Assembly (NCBI GenBank): GCA_001643675.2
Contig: LSRY02000012.1
Location: forward strand, 1,304,501-1,368,500
From: Monocercomonoides exilis
Lineage: Eukaryota; Preaxostyla; Oxymonadida; Polymastigidae
DNA length: 64,000 bases
Direction: 5' to 3'
Of the stretch, positions 1 through 11,356 are shown piece after piece; positions within the stretch are counted from its first letter, which is position 1; the number at the start of each line of letters is the position of its first letter. The notes beneath the pieces were generated by a model. The model ran no database searches. It was not told the origin of the DNA and was given only the letters and a program-made list of their open reading frames with translations. The position numbers were made by a program, and so were the translations under genes.

Positions 1-246
1 GGAACTGGATTGGTTGCTGCTCCAGTGTCAAAGAAGCTTCTTGCACTTTCTGGTGTTGAAGATGTTTTCACTTCTTCACACGGAAAAACAAACACAATGG
101 GCAACTTCGTTAAAGCAACATTCTTTGCCTTGTGCAAGACATACAGATATCTCACACCATCTCTCTGGAAGAAGCTTCCATTCCCACAAACGCCATACCA
201 AGAATATTCACAATGGCTTGCTCAAGAGGCAAAAGCAAAATATTAA
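1..246 (+). CDS. RPS2: 40S ribosomal protein uS5 (RPS2), C-terminal part
   Basis: Partial gene cut by the left window edge; the frame is open from base 1 and ends with TAA at 244-246. The 81 visible residues match the C-terminal half of eukaryotic uS5: an early GTGLVAAPV stretch, then GKTNTMGNFVKATFFAL and SKTYxYLTPxLW-type residues followed by a PYQEYSQWL tail. uS5 is a small-subunit ribosomal protein near the mRNA entry channel, important for decoding fidelity. The tail is shorter than in animals because the basic extension after the PYQE motif is missing. No intron is seen in the visible part. Identification rests on the family motif and is quite secure. Confidence 0.93.
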   Translation, partial: GTGLVAAPVSKKLLALSGVEDVFTSSHGKTNTMGNFVKATFFALCKTYRYLTPSLWKKLPFPQTPYQEYSQWLAQEAKAKY

Positions 247-387
247 AAATTGTTTTTTCTCGATTTGAATTTTAATAATAATTCCAAATCTTAACACGAT
301 ACTCTTGTTTGCTAGTTATTATTTTTAACTTTTAAAACAAAAAATGAAATGCATGTGAAATGGAGACTAAATGATCAATAACTGCTC

Positions 388-839
388 TCAGTTGTTTACC
401 GAGAAACGATACCCGCATTTCATGCACTCATAAAATACTGTTTGACCTTCATCAGCGCTTCGAAGCTGCATAGTTGTATAAAACATTTTTCCGTGGCCGC
501 ATTTTGGACATGTTTCGTCAATCTTTGAAATATTATTTCATTGATCAAAATTATTAACACAAATGAAACAAAGCATACGACAGCTTTTTCATCTTTTCCT
601 GTAACTTTTTCTTCAACTGGAACAGAAAACTTGATCACTTTTTGTGAAACTTTTCCTTTGTATGCTAAATTTTACCAATAAAAGCAGATATAAAATAATT
701 ATAAACAAATTGCTATTTTTCAAAGAATAAAATCTGAATTATCCATACTGCTATATGGGCATTGCCATGAACATTTCCTGCATACAACTTTTAATGATTG
801 GTATTCGAGTAAAGTTCCACAAACGTTGCAGAAATCCAT
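388..839 (-). CDS. RPA12: RNA polymerase I subunit RPA12 (zinc-ribbon protein)
   Basis: Three exons read on the minus strand: 749-839, 579-664 and 388-522, giving 103 aa; introns of 84 and 56 bp (GTATGG..TTTAG and GTATGC..AAAG). The N-terminal zinc ribbon has CNVC and CRKC pairs (residues 4-24). The C-terminal TFIIS-type ribbon has CPKC and CMKC pairs flanking RSADEGQTVFYEC, with the RSADE acidic pair that enters the polymerase active site for RNA cleavage. The Gly-Gln/Ala-Thr-Val-Phe-Tyr form after RSADE and the Tyr-Arg/Lys-Phe ending favour Pol I RPA12 over RPB9, RPC11 or TFIIS. It supports transcript cleavage and termination by Pol I in the nucleolus. The family is about 120 aa, so the length fits. 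Confidence 0.88.
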
Positions 840-1188
840 TTCAAAAAAATATTATAACTAACAGATCAAATCATAATTTTAGAAACGTTTATCATATACG
901 TATAACTTCAATTATTTCTCCATATATTTATTTCTTTTGGAAATTTACGTTTAAATATAAAAATATTTTTATTGTATTTCCGTTTTGAAAAAATAGAACT
1001 TTTTCTATATCAAAAACTGAGTTATTGTGTGAATGTTCATTGTAAAAAACATAACAACATAAATAAAGAGGTTGAAGTTTTGTGTGAGAGTTTGAACAAT
1101 ATATATTGTTTACAGAGAATTAAAGAAAAGTTTACTTTAACAGCTTAAAAGAAAGAATTAATTTTAAAAATTCTATGATATAACAGTT
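840..1188. other. Intergenic spacer, nothing recognised
   Basis: About 350 bp of AT-rich DNA between the RPA12 start and the PFO stop codon. It must hold the RPA12 promoter and the PFO 3' end. I see no further coding signal, tRNA-like structure or repeat. Confidence 0.6.
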
Positions 1189-4100
1189 CTACTTTGGATT
1201 AAACACGGCAATCATGCGTCTAATCTTTGTATTCTTTTCAGCCACATCTTCTGCAATAGCTTTCATCCTCTCTTCCATAGGAGGAGATGAAGGAAGAGCC
1301 ATTGTAAATCTAAGTTCATTTCCGAGGAATTTATATAACGAATTCTTCCATTCTCCATCCATTCCATCTTTCTCAACATCAACAACACTATCAATCATCA
1401 ATGGATTTTCTCCGGATGCAATTCTTCTTGGATCATAACGATACAAAGGCCAATATCCGCTCTTAACAGCTAATCTTTGCTGTTCAAGAGAATTTGTAAG
1501 TCCTCCCTTCACATTATGAGCGATGCAAGGGCAGTATGCAATGAGAATTGATGGTCCATCGAATGATGCAGCTTCCATAACAGCTTTAATATATTGTGCT
1601 CTGTTTCCACCAATGCAAACGCTGGCAACATAGCAGCATCCAAGTTGCATTGCATACAATCCGAAGTCCTTCTTTCTTCCAAGTTTTCCTGCAGTTGCAA
1701 GCTTTGCCTGTGCAGTTCTTGGGGTAGCTTTGCTTGCTTGGCCACCTGTGTTTGAATAAACTTCGGTATCAAGGATAAGAACATTTACATCTTCACCAGA
1801 ATGCAAGAGATGATCAACTCCATGGAAGTCAATATCATATGCCCATCCATCTCCACCTGGCACCCACACATACTTCCTTGCAAGGAGATCGCGATTGTGG
1901 TAAACCAAGCGAAGAGGAGAACAATCCTTGTGAACTGGCGAAGCAGGATCTGATTCCAATTTTGGCACAAAGTCGGAAAGATCTTTCTTGATTTGAACTG
2001 CAATTTTATGTGATTCGCCATAATCATCCCAGCTTTCAAGTAATTTTTGCATTTCATTCTTAATATTTTCTGGAAGTTGAATTTCTGCATCGGCTGCAAT
2101 GGCTTTTTCAACATTTCCTTTCAAAATATTTCTTCTCTTTCTAACAGAAACAGACATTCCAAGAGCAAATTCGGCATTGTCTTCGAAAAGAGATGTTGCA
2201 TAAACAGGTCCGACACCATCAACATCTGTGGTATAAGGAGAAGTTGGAGTATATCCTCCCCAGATCATTGAGCATCCGACTGCATTTGATAAATACACCT
2301 CTCCACCCATCAATTGGGTGATGACTTTCATGTGTCCTGGTTGGTTGCAACCTGCACAAGCAGCATGGAATTCAAGAAGAGGCTGTTGGAATTGTGAATC
2401 CTTTGGATTCTTTCCGGTAAATGCACGGCGAATTCTTTCTTTGGGCAATGATTCACCAAATTCCCAATTAGCATCGTCTTCATCAACACCTTCTCCACCA
2501 AGGAATGGCCTCCAGGTCAAGCACTTCTTCGGGCATTCAGATACGCATAACCCGCATTGCAAGCAATCACGAGCAGATACTTGAATACGATAAAACCATT
2601 CTTTTGCTTCTCCTTCTTTTTCATCACCTTCAATAGGTTTAACTGTTCCCTTCAAAGGAACTCCAATGAATCCCTTTGGTGCCTTTTCTGATTCTTCTTT
2701 ATTAAATACAAATGGGCGAATCACAGAATGAGGGCACACGAATGCACAGGTATTGCATTGAATGCATTCCTGCTCGTTCCAATGTGGAACATGTGTAGCA
2801 ACACCACGTTTTTCTGTTCTTGCGGTACCTGCTTTGAAAATACCAGTGGCAACTGGTGTCATAGCAGAGACGGGTTGCTTTTGGGCTTCTTGTCTCAGAA
2901 TAGGTACAACAACTTCATCCATGAATGAGTCTCCGGTTTTCTTCGCAATATCTCCAACATGAACATTCTTCCATTCATCAACATTGTATTCATATGGTTT
3001 CAATGCAGATAAGGCCATGTCAATAGCATCAGTGTTTTGCTTGACGACAGCTTCACCTTTCTTTGAATACATTTTTCTAACTGAAGCCTTCAGCATTTCA
3101 ATGGCTTTGTCCACTGGAATAACTTTTGACAATGCAAAGAAGCATACAGACATGATCATGTTAATATGTCCACGAAGACCAAGTTTTTCTGCCAAGTCAA
3201 ATGCATTGATCAAATAAAACTTTGCATTTCTATTAGCGATTGTGCTTTTAGCATATGCTGGAATGCCTGCCTCAATTTCTTCTTTTGAGTTCCATGGGGC
3301 GTTCAAAACAAAAATACCTCCGTCTTTCAATGATTCAGTAACATTGAATTTGGTGAGGAATGAATGATGATGGCACGCAACGTAATCTCCATCATAGATT
3401 TCATATTCACTGAGAATTCTTTCTTTTCCAAATCGAAGATGATTGAATGTAAATCCACCTGTCTTCTTTGCATCGAACACGAAATAGCCCTGTGTGTACA
3501 TATCTGTTCCTTCTCCAATCATCTGAATAGCTGATTTGCACGATCCGACGGTTCCATCCGCTCCAAGACCAAAGAATTTTGCCTGAACCGTTCCTTCTGG
3601 TACTGTAGAAACAACAGGTCCAATTGGAAGTGAAGTGTGAGAAATATCATCTTCAATTCCAACACAGAATCTGCGCTTTGGTTTATCTTGCTTAAGATTG
3701 TTAAATACAGCAATCACGTGCATTGGATTGAATTCACATCCACCAACACCAAATTTGCCTCCAATAACATCCATGGTTGCCAAGCGGGCAGGATCAGTCT
3801 CGTGAATTGCAGCAAGCGTTTCGAGGAACATTGGCTCTCCTGCTGCTGTAACTTGCTTCACACGATCCAAAACGCACAATCGTTTGCAAGTCTTTGGAAT
3901 AGCTGCCAACATTGCTGCTGCTGGGAATGGACGGAAAAGACGAACCTTGATTACACCAACTTTACGGCCTGGTTTTCCAGCTTCAACTTGACGATTGATG
4001 TATGAAACAACTTCCATCACTGTGTTAGCTGCTGATCCCATAACAACAATGACGTCTTCTGCATCGGGTGCACCATAGTAATCAACAACGTGATATCTTC

Positions 4101-4878
4101 TTCCTGTTTTTTCAGCAAATTTCTCCATCATTGATTCAACTTCATCTGGAAGAGCTTTGAAGAAAGGTGCAGTTCTTTCGGAACAAAGCCACCATATATC
4201 ACCATTTTGACCGCATCCACGCATTGTTGGATGATCTGTGCTCATTGCTTGAGTTTCTCTCCATTGTTCAACTTCCTTAAAGGGGAAAAGCTCCTTTATT
4301 GCATTGTCCGGAATGGTCTGAATCTTTTGGATTTCATGTGAAGTTCTCAAACCATCAAAGAAATGAAGGAATGGAATGCGACATTTTGCAGCAACAAGGT
4401 GAGATATTGTTCCAAGATCAAGGCATTCTTGTTGATCGGCTGAGCACATAAATGAAAATCCAGTATCTCTGCAAGCAAAAACATCACTATAATCACAGTA
4501 AAGGCACATAGCATGATGCGCAACCAAACGAGAAGCAACATGAATAACACAAGGAACCATTTCGTAAGCAAGCTTATACATATTCGGAATCATCAACAAA
4601 AGACCTTGAGATGAAGTAAATGTAGCTGATAATGTTCCACTAACTCCGGCACCGTGCATCGCGCCTGCCACACCTCCTTCTGCTTGCATTTCACGAGCAA
4701 CAGGAACTTCACCAAAAATATTCTTTCTTCCTTCAGCAGCCCATTTTTCAACTAACTCTGCTGCTGCTGTAGCCGGAGTGATTGGATATAAAAACGTCGT
4801 TTCGATGAATGGATAACTGGCATTTGCTGCTGCTTCGTCACCATCCATATTAGCATAAATTACCTTATTCTGAGACAT
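1189..4878 (-). CDS. PFO: Pyruvate:ferredoxin oxidoreductase (PFO)
   Basis: A single-exon gene of 1229 aa ending in TAG. It converts pyruvate, CoA and oxidised ferredoxin to acetyl-CoA, CO2 and reduced ferredoxin, the central fermentative step of anaerobic protists. Seen in order: domain I with YPITPATAAAELVEKWA near residue 25; the two-cluster ferredoxin domain with CIQCNTCAFVCPH near 700 and CLQCGLCVSECPK near 770; Cys ligands of the proximal cluster (CAGC near 845); the thiamine diphosphate motif GDGWAYDIDFHG near 1005 followed by DTEVYSNTGGQ. It stops where simple PFOs stop, so there is no fused flavodoxin/CPR domain (not a PNO). The N-terminus is short and polar with no organelle presequence, suggesting a cytosolic enzyme. 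It is divergently transcribed from the transcarboxylase gene, 209 bp away start to start. Confidence 0.97.
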   Translation of the reverse strand: MSQNKVIYANMDGDEAAANASYPFIETTFLYPITPATAAAELVEKWAAEGRKNIFGEVPVAREMQAEGGVAGAMHGAGVSGTLSATFTSSQGLLLMIPNMYKLAYEMVPCVIHVASRLVAHHAMCLYCDYSDVFACRDTGFSFMCSADQQECLDLGTISHLVAAKCRIPFLHFFDGLRTSHEIQKIQTIPDNAIKELFPFKEVEQWRETQAMSTDHPTMRGCGQNGDIWWLCSERTAPFFKALPDEVESMMEKFAEKTGRRYHVVDYYGAPDAEDVIVVMGSAANTVMEVVSYINRQVEAGKPGRKVGVIKVRLFRPFPAAAMLAAIPKTCKRLCVLDRVKQVTAAGEPMFLETLAAIHETDPARLATMDVIGGKFGVGGCEFNPMHVIAVFNNLKQDKPKRRFCVGIEDDISHTSLPIGPVVSTVPEGTVQAKFFGLGADGTVGSCKSAIQMIGEGTDMYTQGYFVFDAKKTGGFTFNHLRFGKERILSEYEIYDGDYVACHHHSFLTKFNVTESLKDGGIFVLNAPWNSKEEIEAGIPAYAKSTIANRNAKFYLINAFDLAEKLGLRGHINMIMSVCFFALSKVIPVDKAIEMLKASVRKMYSKKGEAVVKQNTDAIDMALSALKPYEYNVDEWKNVHVGDIAKKTGDSFMDEVVVPILRQEAQKQPVSAMTPVATGIFKAGTARTEKRGVATHVPHWNEQECIQCNTCAFVCPHSVIRPFVFNKEESEKAPKGFIGVPLKGTVKPIEGDEKEGEAKEWFYRIQVSARDCLQCGLCVSECPKKCLTWRPFLGGEGVDEDDANWEFGESLPKERIRRAFTGKNPKDSQFQQPLLEFHAACAGCNQPGHMKVITQLMGGEVYLSNAVGCSMIWGGYTPTSPYTTDVDGVGPVYATSLFEDNAEFALGMSVSVRKRRNILKGNVEKAIAADAEIQLPENIKNEMQKLLESWDDYGESHKIAVQIKKDLSDFVPKLESDPASPVHKDCSPLRLVYHNRDLLARKYVWVPGGDGWAYDIDFHGVDHLLHSGEDVNVLILDTEVYSNTGGQASKATPRTAQAKLATAGKLGRKKDFGLYAMQLGCCYVASVCIGGNRAQYIKAVMEAASFDGPSILIAYCPCIAHNVKGGLTNSLEQQRLAVKSGYWPLYRYDPRRIASGENPLMIDSVVDVEKDGMDGEWKNSLYKFLGNELRFTMALPSSPPMEERMKAIAEDVAEKNTKIRRMIAVFNPK

Positions 4879-5087
4879 TTCTTCTAGATTAAAAGATCAA
4901 TCAAAACCTTATTTAAGACTTTGGAAAACGTTTTTTACGTTTTTGGAATTGAAAAGTTTTGTTGACATTTTAATAACTTGCACTCTACGTTTATGCATAT
5001 ATGAGCGTTGTTAAATGCAATTCATAAACATAAAGAGCAATGACTCTATAAAGGGTTTCGAGGATTGGAGAAGCATCTTCTATTCTA
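4879..5087. promoter_or_regulatory. Shared divergent spacer between PFO and transcarboxylase
   Basis: This 209-bp stretch separates the two start codons of the divergent genes, so both promoters must sit here. A TATA-like CTATAAAG occurs at about 5045-5052, some 40 bp before the transcarboxylase ATG, and an AT-rich run lies just upstream of the PFO ATG. Whether the pair is co-regulated is inference. Confidence 0.45.
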
Positions 5088-8000
5088 ATGGCGGCAGAAG
5101 TGATAAAGAAACCAATTTTTGAGGACATCGCATCGACTGATTTTCTGAAGTTTTCGTTTGGTGCAAAGCCCTATGAGGCAGCATTAAAGACAGAGATAGC
5201 GAAAACAGAAACACTTTGCGGTGTTCGAGCATTTGTTGTGGAGCACGAGGTATGAAAGCAATCTTTTGTTGATATGTAACATTTTTGCTTGCTTGTGCGA
5301 ATGCTTGTGCGTTAGGGTCTGAAATATGTGCGGGCAGACATGGATTTCAAAGTGTTTGGAGGCTCGCTGGGGTGCGCAGAAGGAGAAAAGCTGACACTTG
5401 CATTTGAGTATGCAACAGCAAACAAGCTTGGGATTGTGATTTCGACAAGATCAGGAGGTGTCCGGATGCAAGAAGGAACAGTTGCGCTGATGATGATGGC
5501 GAAAGTCTCAGTTGCAGCTGCTGCACACAAAAAGGCAGGACTCCCATTCATCACCGTCTTTGAAGACCCCACATACGGTGGTGTGAGCGCATCGTATGCA
5601 ATGCAGGCAGACGTGCGAATCGGTATCAAGGGAACAAGAATTGGGTTTGCTGGGCCAGGCGTTATTCTGAACACAATGTACAACCAAAAGCAAAATCAAT
5701 ACGACAAAGCGTGCCCACCTGCATTCCAGTCAGCGCAGTTTTTGTACGAGCACGGACAGCTCGACCTTCTTGTGGACTCGGAGGAAGAAGCCATCAAGCT
5801 TGCTGAGCAAATATTCAGCTTGCTTGTTTTCCCGAACAAGGAGGTGAAGCCAAAGGAGCTGCCGGCGCTGAGCGAAGAGGAGCAGTTTACGACAAAAAGG
5901 GTTATTGAGCAGAAGGACCACAACCGCGGGAGGATGCTTGACCGTGTGCAAGCACAAGACATTTGCTTCAATGTGCTGGAGGATTATGTGGAGCTGAACG
6001 GAGATGGCAAAATAGGGACTGATTCATGCATCCACGGTGGACTTGCACGTCTTCCAGTGTGCTGCGAGTGCTGCTGCAAGAAAGACGAGGAAGAAAAAGG
6101 TGAGAAGGGAGAGAAGAAGAAATGCCACTGTGGCAGAACCGTTGTTGTGATAGGGACGTTCAAGGCACACACGCAAGGAGAGTTTGCGTCGATGGGGTAT
6201 GGGATGGCCACGCCGCACGGCTACCGAACAGCGCGGCGGCTGTTTGACCTGGCGGAGGAGTTTGGGCTGCCGTGTGTGACGCTGGTGGACACAGTGGGGG
6301 CAGAGCCGTCGTTCTCAGCAGAGACAGACGGGCAGAGCGAGGCGATTGCGTCGAATCTGCAGCGGATGTCGTCGCTGAAGGTGCCTCTGCTGACGTGTGT
6401 GCTGGGCGAAGGCGGGAGCGGCGGGGCGCTTGGGCTGGGGATGGGGAACAGCGTGGCGATGTGCTCGTCTGCGTGGTACGGGGCGATCTCGCCTGAAGGG
6501 GCAGCGTCGATTCTGGGGCGGTACAAGGACGAGGCGCACAAAGCAGAGCAGTTCCCGAAGGATGTGGCGGAGCTGGCGAAGGTGCAGCAGATCTACGCAG
6601 ACCAGCTGCTGGAGAAAGGGGCGATCGACGGGATCATCTGGGAAGAGGAGGATCTGGGCAGGGCGAGAGAGACGTACGAGGAATATCCGCAGCTGAAGAA
6701 GCGTCTGGTGGCGTGGCTGTGGACAGAGCTGGAGAAGTACGACGGGATGAGCCAGAATGAGCTTGTGGAGCACCGCTACAATCGCTTCCGGAAGATGGGG
6801 CCGTTTCTGAAGATGGATCCGGCAGTGATTGCGCAGCTGAAGGAGGAAGAGGCAGGAAAGCCAGCGGCTGAGCGTCCTGCGCGCAAAGCATCGCCGGAAG
6901 CGCCGAAGTTTGTGAAGTATTTGTGCGACCTGATTATGAATGCGCCTCAGTCGCAGTTCAAGACAGGGCAGTCGGTGGCGTTCCAGAAGCTGCCTGCGCT
7001 GCCGTGCGAGAAGTCGACGGCGGCGCTGGCAGAATACAGCGAGACACTCACAGCAGAGCAGAAGGCGCTGACGAAGGAGAATGCGAAGGCGATTCTGGAT
7101 GCGAAGGGGCCGGGTGCAGTGAAGGAGTGGATTATGGCGCACCGGGAGAAGCGTGTGCTGATCACAGACACCACACTGAGAGATGCGCATCAGTCGCTGC
7201 TGGCCACGCGGATGCGGACAAGCGACATGGTGGGGGCAGCAGAGGAGATGAGCAAAGTGATGAACAACGCGTTCTCGCTGGAGATGTGGGGCGGGGCGAC
7301 GTTCGACGTGGCGCTGCGGTTTCTGAAGGAAGACCCGTGGGAAAGAGTGCGGGAGCTGCGGAAGCGGATTCCGAATCTGTGCTTCCAGGCGCTGCTGAGA
7401 GGGAGCAACGTGGTGGGCTACACGAACTACCCCGACAACGCGGTGGAGGAGTTCTGCCGGGTGGCAGCAGAGGCAGGGATCGATGTGTTCCGGATCTTCG
7501 ACTGCTTCAACGACGTGGAGAAGATGAAGTCGGCGACGCGTGCGGTGATCAAGGCGAACAAGATTGCAGAGGTGTGCATCTGCTACACGGGGGACTTCAA
7601 TGATCCGAAGGAGAAGGTGTACACGCTGGAGTACTATGCGTCGCTGGCGAAGTCGATTGAGGGGATCGGGGCACACATCCTGGGGATCAAAGACATGGCG
7701 GGGCTGCTGAAGCCGCAGAATGCGGAGGCGTTTATGAAGACGCTGCGGGGTGCGACGAGCCTGCCGGTGCACTTCCACACGCACAACACGTCGGGGAATG
7801 CGCTGGCGACGTGCCTGATGATGGCGCAGCACGGGTGCGAGATCATCGACCTGGCAGTGTCGTCGATGTCTGACCTGACGTCGCAGCCTTCGCTTAATGC
7901 GTTTCTGGCAGCGACAGAGCGGTCGCCACGGCCAGCGCTGATCCCGTTCCGAGCGGTTGAGCCGCTGGCGAGCTACTTCGGAGTGGTGCGGTCGTATTAC

Positions 8001-9128
8001 CGGCATCTGGAGAGCGGGCAGCTGGCGTCGACTGCGCGTGTGTATGAGCACGAGATCCCTGGGGGGCAGTACACGAACCTGCTGTCGCAGAGCAAGGCGC
8101 TGAACATCTGGGACAAGTGGGATCAAGCACTCGACATGTACAGAGACTGCAACAAGATGCTGGGGAACCTGATCAAAGTGACTCCGTCGTCGAAGTGTGT
8201 GGGAGACCTGGCGCTGTTCCTGCTGGGGAAGGGGCTGACGACGAAGGACGTGATGGAGGGGAAGATCGACATCACGTACCCGGAGTCGGTGAAGGGGCTG
8301 TTCAAGGGGAATCTGGGGTATCCGCACCACTGGAAGGAGCCGTACAAGCTGTCGCCGGAGTTCCTGGCGCTGAGAGAGCGAGTGCTGAAAGGAGAGAAGG
8401 TGCGCGGGGCAGAAGAGGCGCTGCCGCCGATCGACTTTGGGAAGCTGCGGGAGATGCTGCGGGAGCGGCTGAAGAGAGAGCCGACGGACAGGGACGTGAT
8501 CTCGCACATCATGTACCCGCCTGTGTTTGAGGGGTATCTGAAGTTTGTGGAGCAGTTCGGGACGATGGCGACGTTTGTGCCGACGCCGCTGTTCTTCTAC
8601 GGGATGGAGGTTGGGCAGCAGGCAGTCATCCGTCTGCCGGCAGAGAGAATCGACGAGGATCTGAAGGCTGCTCTTTCATTGGCACCTTCATCATCATCTG
8701 CTTCATCCTCATCCTCATCATCATCAACAGAGAGTGATGTGAAGAGTGGAGAGATGATTGAGCTGAATGTGGAGCTGAAGCGCATCTCGCCGATCGATGC
8801 AGACTCCACACGGAAGGTGATCATCAAAGTGAACGGGGTGGAGTTTGTGGTGAAGACAGAGGCGAAGTTGGAGGCAGCTGTCGTGGGGACAAAAGCAGAC
8901 TTGAAGGACAAGACACAGTTTGCAGCGCCAATGCCAGGGATTGTGAGCGAGGTGAAGGTGGCAGTTGGAGATGCGGTGAAGAAAGGGCAGGTGATTGGGA
9001 AGATCACAGCAATGAAGATGGACGTGATGCTGGAGGCGCCGTTTGACGGGAAAGTGATGGGTGTGTTTGTGAAGACTGGCAACAAAGTGCTCGTCAACAC
9101 TCTTCTTTTCAAAATTGTTTCCAATTAA
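5088..9128 (+). CDS. Transcarboxylase-like fusion: ACC carboxyltransferase + pyruvate carboxylase CT + biotinyl domain
   Basis: Two exons, 5088-5249 and 5316-9128, with a 66-bp intron; 1324 aa. The order is an AccD-like carboxyltransferase half (about 55-260, SGGVRMQEG and GGVSASYAM motifs), an AccA-like half (about 270-520, GEGGSGGALGLG), the pyruvate carboxylase/oxaloacetate decarboxylase TIM-barrel (about 655-1150, TDTTLRDAHQSLLATRMRT and HFHTHNTSG), a poly-Ser linker, and a C-terminal biotinyl domain with AMKMD (biotin-accepting Lys1288). There is no ATP-dependent biotin carboxylase domain, so the expected reaction moves a carboxyl group between oxaloacetate/pyruvate and an acyl-CoA/carboxyacyl-CoA pair without ATP. 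The same architecture is known from Giardia. The acyl-CoA substrate (acetyl or propionyl) is not decided by the sequence. The interior (about 6.2-8.7 kb) is strikingly GC-rich. Confidence 0.9.
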
Positions 9129-10350
9129 GTTGTTTAATGGATTTTTTAACTATGTAGCTTTTGAGTGTGAAATGACAGGATGGCATATTCATTTATTATT
9201 TCTGTTCAGCCTCGATTTGTATGTATTTAGTGATCATTTTATCGTTCGAAAAACAAATTTCAAACTCAGAAGAACACTCGCCAATAAACATTTTGTTTTA
9301 TCAAAGAGTCAAGTCTCATTATAATTTCAAAACTTCTTAATTCTTAAATAATATTTTGATAATGTTAGTATGTCTTTTTAATTGAGAGGTTTAATTTTCT
9401 ATTATTACTGCAGATTTTTTATTAATCATTACAATTCTAATATGTACATTTATGTTTTAAATTTTTTGCCTGTTCATTTTTTACAATTTAATTGATCTTT
9501 ATTGTAACAAGGTCAAGTTTTAAAATTTAGTGAATATTTAAAAATAGTTGGAGTGATTGATTATAACACAATTTTTTTATGCTCTGATTTAAAATTAAAA
9601 TGAAAACTTTATCAGCATCATTGGAGCGTAATCTGCATCAAACATTTAAATGTATAGACTGAACACTTTTTTTTTTTTTTTTTTTTTTTTAATTTCGAAT
9701 TATTGAGAAAATAATAAAAATTTAGAAAAATTTTCCATTTTTATGACTTTTTATAATTGTCAATAAAGATTTTTGTAATTTATTGATTTAAGCACAACAT
9801 ACGACCTAGAACAATTTTTTTGCAAATGTACCACACAGAATGATAACATGTTGGACACAGATGCTTTTGATCTTTTGATTGTTAACAGAAACTGTGAATA
9901 ATATTATTTTGAATTTTTGAACAATTCAGGAATTATGGTCTTTTCTGTTGAAACAATCAATATTCTTAGTGGAATTTATTTTTGTTTGCTTTATTCTATC
10001 GACACCTGTTTTTATCTTTTGGTTTAACTTTTTTTCAACTTGTTAGAGGTTGACTTATATGATTCACACTTTAAGGATTTTCTTTGTAAATGAATACAAA
10101 AACAATTATATAAAAGGTTATGTTGATAAGTGTAATTTTAATAATAACTATATTTATCTATCATAATATTCCATATGAAAATTCACTTTAAACAATGATA
10201 TATGAATACAGATATGTAATAACAATTTTTAATGAAAGCTTCTACATGAAAATAATCTCAAACATTGTGATTGAAAACAATAATTATTCTTTTTTTCTTT
10301 TGAATGAATAATTCCTCTCCAAAGAAATTATCACTTTAAAAAATATACAC

Positions 10351-10390
10351 TTAGAAAAAAGTTATGTTTTCAAAAATTATCACCCATATG
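10351..10390 (+). repeat. Solitary copy of the MITE terminal repeat
   Basis: A copy of the roughly 40-bp repeat (GAAAAAAG..ATG.TTTCAAAAATTATCACCCATA) in plus orientation, followed by TA. No matching inverted partner was found upstream, so it may be the end of a truncated element. Confidence 0.5.
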
Positions 10391-10441
10391 AAATCAAAAA
10401 GAATCACCAAAGAAAAATATTTCAGCACTGTTTATTTGATA

Positions 10442-10699
10442 TGTGTGATCATTTTTGAAATCATATCTTTTTTCGTGGTGTTGATAATTTTGTCGTTCAA
10501 TGTTTTTGGTAACTAATTTTTTCAAACAAATGCAAAACTTATGATTATTGTTCCATAATCCGATGCCTGAGATAAATGCAAGAGAAAAAAAAACACCTAA
10601 ATAGCTATATTCCTTTTTTGTGCACATTCTTTTCGTTCGAAACAAATTTTCTATTGAAAAATCAGATTGTCATAATATGATTTTAAAAATAATCACCCA
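10442..10699. mobile_element. MITE-like element 1 (about 258 bp)
   Basis: Terminal inverted repeats of about 30-40 bp: the left end reads TGTGTGATCATTTTTGAAAT and continues into CATATCTTTTTTCG; the right end reads ATATGATTTTAAAAATAATC then ACCCA. TA dinucleotides flank both ends, as expected for Tc1/mariner-type insertion. It has no coding capacity. The repeat ends are imperfect, so this is an old copy. Confidence 0.6.
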
Positions 10700-11356
10700 T
10701 ATTCGGAAAGCTTTTCAACGAAAGCCATTCGAATTGATTTGTTTTTCTCTGTATTTCCAAAAGAAGGTCTGACTGTTTAACTTTCAAATGCAAGGATCAG
10801 CAATATTATTGTATTTTCATTTTTTTTTTCAGAAAGAAAAAAATGAAATATTGTTCTTTCAATTGTTTTTCCTACGATGGACATTTCTTTTGACATTATC
10901 AAAGATATTGTCAAAGGATCCTTTCGAAAATTTTCTTTATAAATCTCGCTGAATTATTGTTAATATGCTTTTTCCTTTCTTCCTTTTTGATTCAACGGAA
11001 AAAAATGTCAATTCCGCTTCTCAACTTAGCAAGACATCTTGATATCATAATTGTAGTAAATGTTCATTCACTTTAATGAAATGATTCTGATTTTTCTTGA
11101 CAGTATTTCCAATGGAGCAAAGCAAGTTTCATTCTTTTATCAAGAGTTACAAACGTGTGAGAATTTTTCTATTTTTGTTTCACAATAAATTCCACATTTC
11201 GCAGCTCCTCAGTTTTGTTCTCCCTTTCTTCTTTAGTTTTATTGTAGCTTTCACTTGTTTTATTTTGTGTAATTGTTCAATGAAAAGATGAATTACGGGG
11301 CAAATGATTGGTTCAACTCTATACTCAGACAATGGATGAACAACTTTTGATATATA

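Noticed and set aside
6315-8507. A 730-codon open frame on the minus strand opposite the transcarboxylase gene
   Set aside because: It is an antisense shadow of the GC-rich codon usage (Arg/Leu/Gln/His-rich, no domain) and the plus strand encodes a clear conserved enzyme.
5088-9128. Recent bacterial transfer of the transcarboxylase because of high GC
   Set aside because: The gene has a normal short intron, an AT-rich first exon and an architecture known from another metamonad; similar GC islands occur in NAP1, a strictly eukaryotic gene.
9667-9690. Poly-T run as a terminator or retroposon tail
   Set aside because: No target duplication, coding remnant or Pol III gene next to it; such runs are frequent in this AT-rich DNA.
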